The notes under the pieces were generated by a model. It had not been told where the DNA came from, ran no database searches, and saw only the letters and a list, made by a program, of their open reading frames with translations. Shown one piece after another: positions 5,408 to 7,462 of a stretch of 7,462 nucleotides of DNA. A program made the position numbers and the translations under genes. Source of the DNA: Caulobacteraceae bacterium (GTDB lineage Bacteria > Pseudomonadota > Alphaproteobacteria > Caulobacterales > Caulobacteraceae); contig PLFA01000014.1 in NCBI GenBank assembly GCA_003136615.1, positions 1 through 7,462 of the forward strand, in the 5' to 3' direction. How positions within the stretch are numbered: position 1 is the stretch's first letter; every line of letters starts with the position of its first letter.

Positions 5408-7462
5408 CTAATGAACGGCCGCCCTGCCAATCTCCAATCCGTCCTCGCCGGCGCCGACCTGGATCATGGAACCGTCGGCAAAGTCGCCAGCCAGGAGTTT
5501 GCGCGCGATCGGGTCGATGAGTTCCTTCTGGATCACCCGCTTGAGCGGCCGGGCGCCATAGGCGCTGTCATAGCCCCGCTCGCCGAGCCAATGCAGGGCG
5601 GCCGGATCCACGCTCATGGCCATGCGCCGGCCAGCCAGCAGCTTTTCCACCCGGCCAAGCTGAATGCGGACGATAGAATCCATCTGGTCGCGGCCGAGGC
5701 GCTTGAAGAGGATGATGTCGTCGATCCGGTTTAAGAATTCGGGGCGGAAGTGCTTTCGCACCACCTCCATCACCAGGTGCCGGACGGTGTCGGTCTCCTC
5801 ACCCTCGCCCTGGGCCGCCAGGAACTCCGAGCCGAGGTTTGAGGTCATGACGATCAGGGTGTTGCGGAAATCCACTGTGCGGCCCTGGCTGTCGGTGAGA
5901 CGGCCCTCATCCAGCACCTGCAAAAGAATGTTGAAGACGTCAGGATGGGCCTTTTCCACCTCGTCGAAGAGGATCACCTGATAGGGCCGCCGGCGCACGG
6001 CTTCAGTGAGGGCCCCGCCCTCGTCATAGCCCACATATCCGGGGGGCGCGCCGATCATCCGGCTCACCGAGTGCTTTTCCATATATTCGCTCATGTCGAG
6101 GCGCGTGATGGCCGACTCGTCATCGAACAGGAACTCGGCCAGGGCCTTGGTGAGCTCAGTCTTGCCCACGCCCGTGGGACCAAGGAACAGGAAGGATCCG
6201 ATGGGCCGCGCTGCATCCTGCAGCCCCGCCCGAGCCCGACGCACCGCGTCCGAGACGGCCTCCAGGGCCTCCTCCTGACCCACGACCCGGCCGCGCAAGC
6301 TGTCTTCCATGCGCAGCAGCTTTTCGCGTTCACCCTCCAGCATTTTCTCCACCGGCACGCCGGTCCAGCGAGACACCACGGCGGCGATCTGTTCAGAATC
6401 CACAACTTCCGGGGTGAGGGTCCCCTCCTCGGCGCCCTTGGACTCCTCGTCCGCCAGGCGACGCTCCAGTGTCGGGATCTCGCCATAGGCGATCTCGGAG
6501 GCCCGCTGCAGATCGCCCCGCCGCTGGGCCGCGGCCAGTTCGGCGCGCAGGCGCTCCAGGGCCTCGCGGGCCTGGGCGGCCTGGCCGACCTTGTCCTTTT
6601 CCGCGCGCCAGCGGGCGGTCATGGCGAAGGACTTTTCCTCAAGCTCCTGAAGCTCGTCTTCAAGCTTCTCCAGGCGCTGGCGGGAGGCGGAGTCGGTCTC
6701 GCGACCGAGCGCCTCGCGCTCGATCTTGAGCTGGATCACCCGCCGGTCGATCTCGTCCAGTTCCTCGGGCTTGGAATCCACCGCCATGCGTACGCGGCTC
6801 GCCGCCTCGTCGATCAGATCAATGGCCTTATCGGGCAGGAAGCGGTCGGCGATGTAGCGGTTGGATAGGGTGGCGGCCGCAACGATGGCGGCGTCGGATA
6901 TGCGCACCCCGTGATGGGTCTCATACTTTTCCTTCAGGCCGCGCAGGATGGAGATGGTGTCCTCCACTGTGGGTTCGCCCACGAAAATGGGCTGGAAGCG
7001 TCGGGCCAGGGCCGCGTCCTTTTCCACATGCTTGCGATATTCATCCAGCGTCGTCGCGCCCACGCAATGGAGCTCGCCCCGCGCGAGGGCGGGCTTAAGG
7101 AGGTTGGAGGCGTCCATGGCGCCGTCGCTCTTTCCGGCGCCCACCAGGGTGTGCATCTCGTCGATAAAGAGAATGATCGAGCCCTCGGCGGCGGTGACCT
7201 CTGTGAGCACGGCCTTTAGCCGCTCCTCGAACTCGCCGCGATATTTCGCGCCGGCGATGAGCGAGCCCATGTCCAGCGCCAGGAGCTTTTTATCCTTGAG
7301 GCTTTCCGGCACGTCGCCGTTGACGATGCGCTGGGCCAAGCCCTCGACGATGGCGGTCTTGCCGACGCCAGGTTCGCCGATCAGGACGGGATTGTTCTTG
7401 GTGCGCCGGGCCAGAACCTGAATGGTGCGGCGAATCTCTTCGTCGCGGCCGATCACCGGATC
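5408..7462 (-). CDS. clpB: ATP-dependent protein disaggregase ClpB (N-terminus beyond the right edge)
   Basis: The visible 684 residues match the Hsp100 chaperone ClpB, a hexameric AAA+ machine that works with DnaK/DnaJ/GrpE to pull proteins out of aggregates. Numbering from DPVIGRD at the window edge: Walker A GEPGVGKT (29-36), pore-loop tyrosine in KYRGEFEER (about 73-81), Walker B ILFIDE (97-102), arginine pair RRF near 154, and the coiled-coil M-domain (about 232-345), which identifies ClpB rather than ClpA or ClpC. The second AAA+ domain has Walker A GPTGVGKT (428-435), pore loop GYVGY, Walker B VILFDE, and sensor-2 GARPLKR (636-642). No IGL/IGF ClpP-binding loop was noticed. About 177 residues (Clp-N domain and linker) are missing compared with the E. 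coli protein. The codon at 7454-7456 is an internal GTG valine, not a start: the frame stays open to the last base. Heat-shock control is expected, but the promoter is outside. Confidence 0.97.
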   Translation of the reverse strand, partial: DPVIGRDEEIRRTIQVLARRTKNNPVLIGEPGVGKTAIVEGLAQRIVNGDVPESLKDKKLLALDMGSLIAGAKYRGEFEERLKAVLTEVTAAEGSIILFIDEMHTLVGAGKSDGAMDASNLLKPALARGELHCVGATTLDEYRKHVEKDAALARRFQPIFVGEPTVEDTISILRGLKEKYETHHGVRISDAAIVAAATLSNRYIADRFLPDKAIDLIDEAASRVRMAVDSKPEELDEIDRRVIQLKIEREALGRETDSASRQRLEKLEDELQELEEKSFAMTARWRAEKDKVGQAAQAREALERLRAELAAAQRRGDLQRASEIAYGEIPTLERRLADEESKGAEEGTLTPEVVDSEQIAAVVSRWTGVPVEKMLEGEREKLLRMEDSLRGRVVGQEEALEAVSDAVRRARAGLQDAARPIGSFLFLGPTGVGKTELTKALAEFLFDDESAITRLDMSEYMEKHSVSRMIGAPPGYVGYDEGGALTEAVRRRPYQVILFDEVEKAHPDVFNILLQVLDEGRLTDSQGRTVDFRNTLIVMTSNLGSEFLAAQGEGEETDTVRHLVMEVVRKHFRPEFLNRIDDIILFKRLGRDQMDSIVRIQLGRVEKLLAGRRMAMSVDPAALHWLGERGYDSAYGARPLKRVIQKELIDPIARKLLAGDFADGSMIQVGAGEDGLEIGRAAVH

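Noticed and set aside
5945..6868. Open frame of 307 codons on the plus strand opposite clpB
   Set aside because: High GC with third-position bias in clpB leaves this antisense frame open. The translation has no recognisable domain and lies wholly within conserved ClpB sequence.

Overview
The window is GC-rich and densely coded. It reads like an alphaproteobacterial chromosome, most likely Caulobacterales (Caulobacter, Phenylobacterium or Brevundimonas type). The grounds are a CtrA-like response-regulator tail, protein sequences that look like that group, a TTGCSC-type -35 promoter placed so that a transcript would be leaderless, and small Gly/Tyr-rich and lipoprotein genes typical of the group. 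No search was run, so the taxonomy is recall-based. I see no mobile element, CRISPR array, tRNA or rRNA.

Layout: (1) positions 1-68 hold the last 21 codons of an OmpR-family response regulator. Its stop overlaps a TTG start in the four bases TTGA. (2) 65-2314 is a membrane-anchored M28 zinc peptidase of the ERMP1/Pff1-like type. (3) 2315-2406 is a short intergenic region with a promoter and a 16-bp perfect palindrome. It precedes (4) 2407-2979, a PadR-family repressor with a histidine-rich N-terminus. (5) A hairpin lies between this gene and the convergent (6) 3037-4122 zinc-dependent alcohol dehydrogenase on the minus strand. (7) 4123-4247 is a divergent promoter region serving the dehydrogenase and (8) 4248-4793, a lipoprotein with a C-terminal carboxypeptidase-regulatory-like segment, probably expressed from a leaderless mRNA. 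(9) 4794-4925 holds 11-bp-phased TTCAGG repeats, a possible -10 and a two-hairpin leader. It precedes (10) 4926-5336, a secreted Gly/Tyr-rich small protein that ends at (11) a strong intrinsic terminator (5365-5394). (12) 5408-7462 on the minus strand is the C-terminal four-fifths of the ClpB disaggregase, running off the right edge.

The genes look like several short independent transcription units, not one pathway. The common thread is weak: envelope proteins (membrane peptidase, lipoprotein, secreted Gly/Tyr-rich protein), a stress chaperone, and local regulators. I find no convincing new multi-gene system. The most interesting signals are regulatory: the PadR operator with its histidine-rich regulator, the phased TTCAGG repeats, and the two-hairpin leader.
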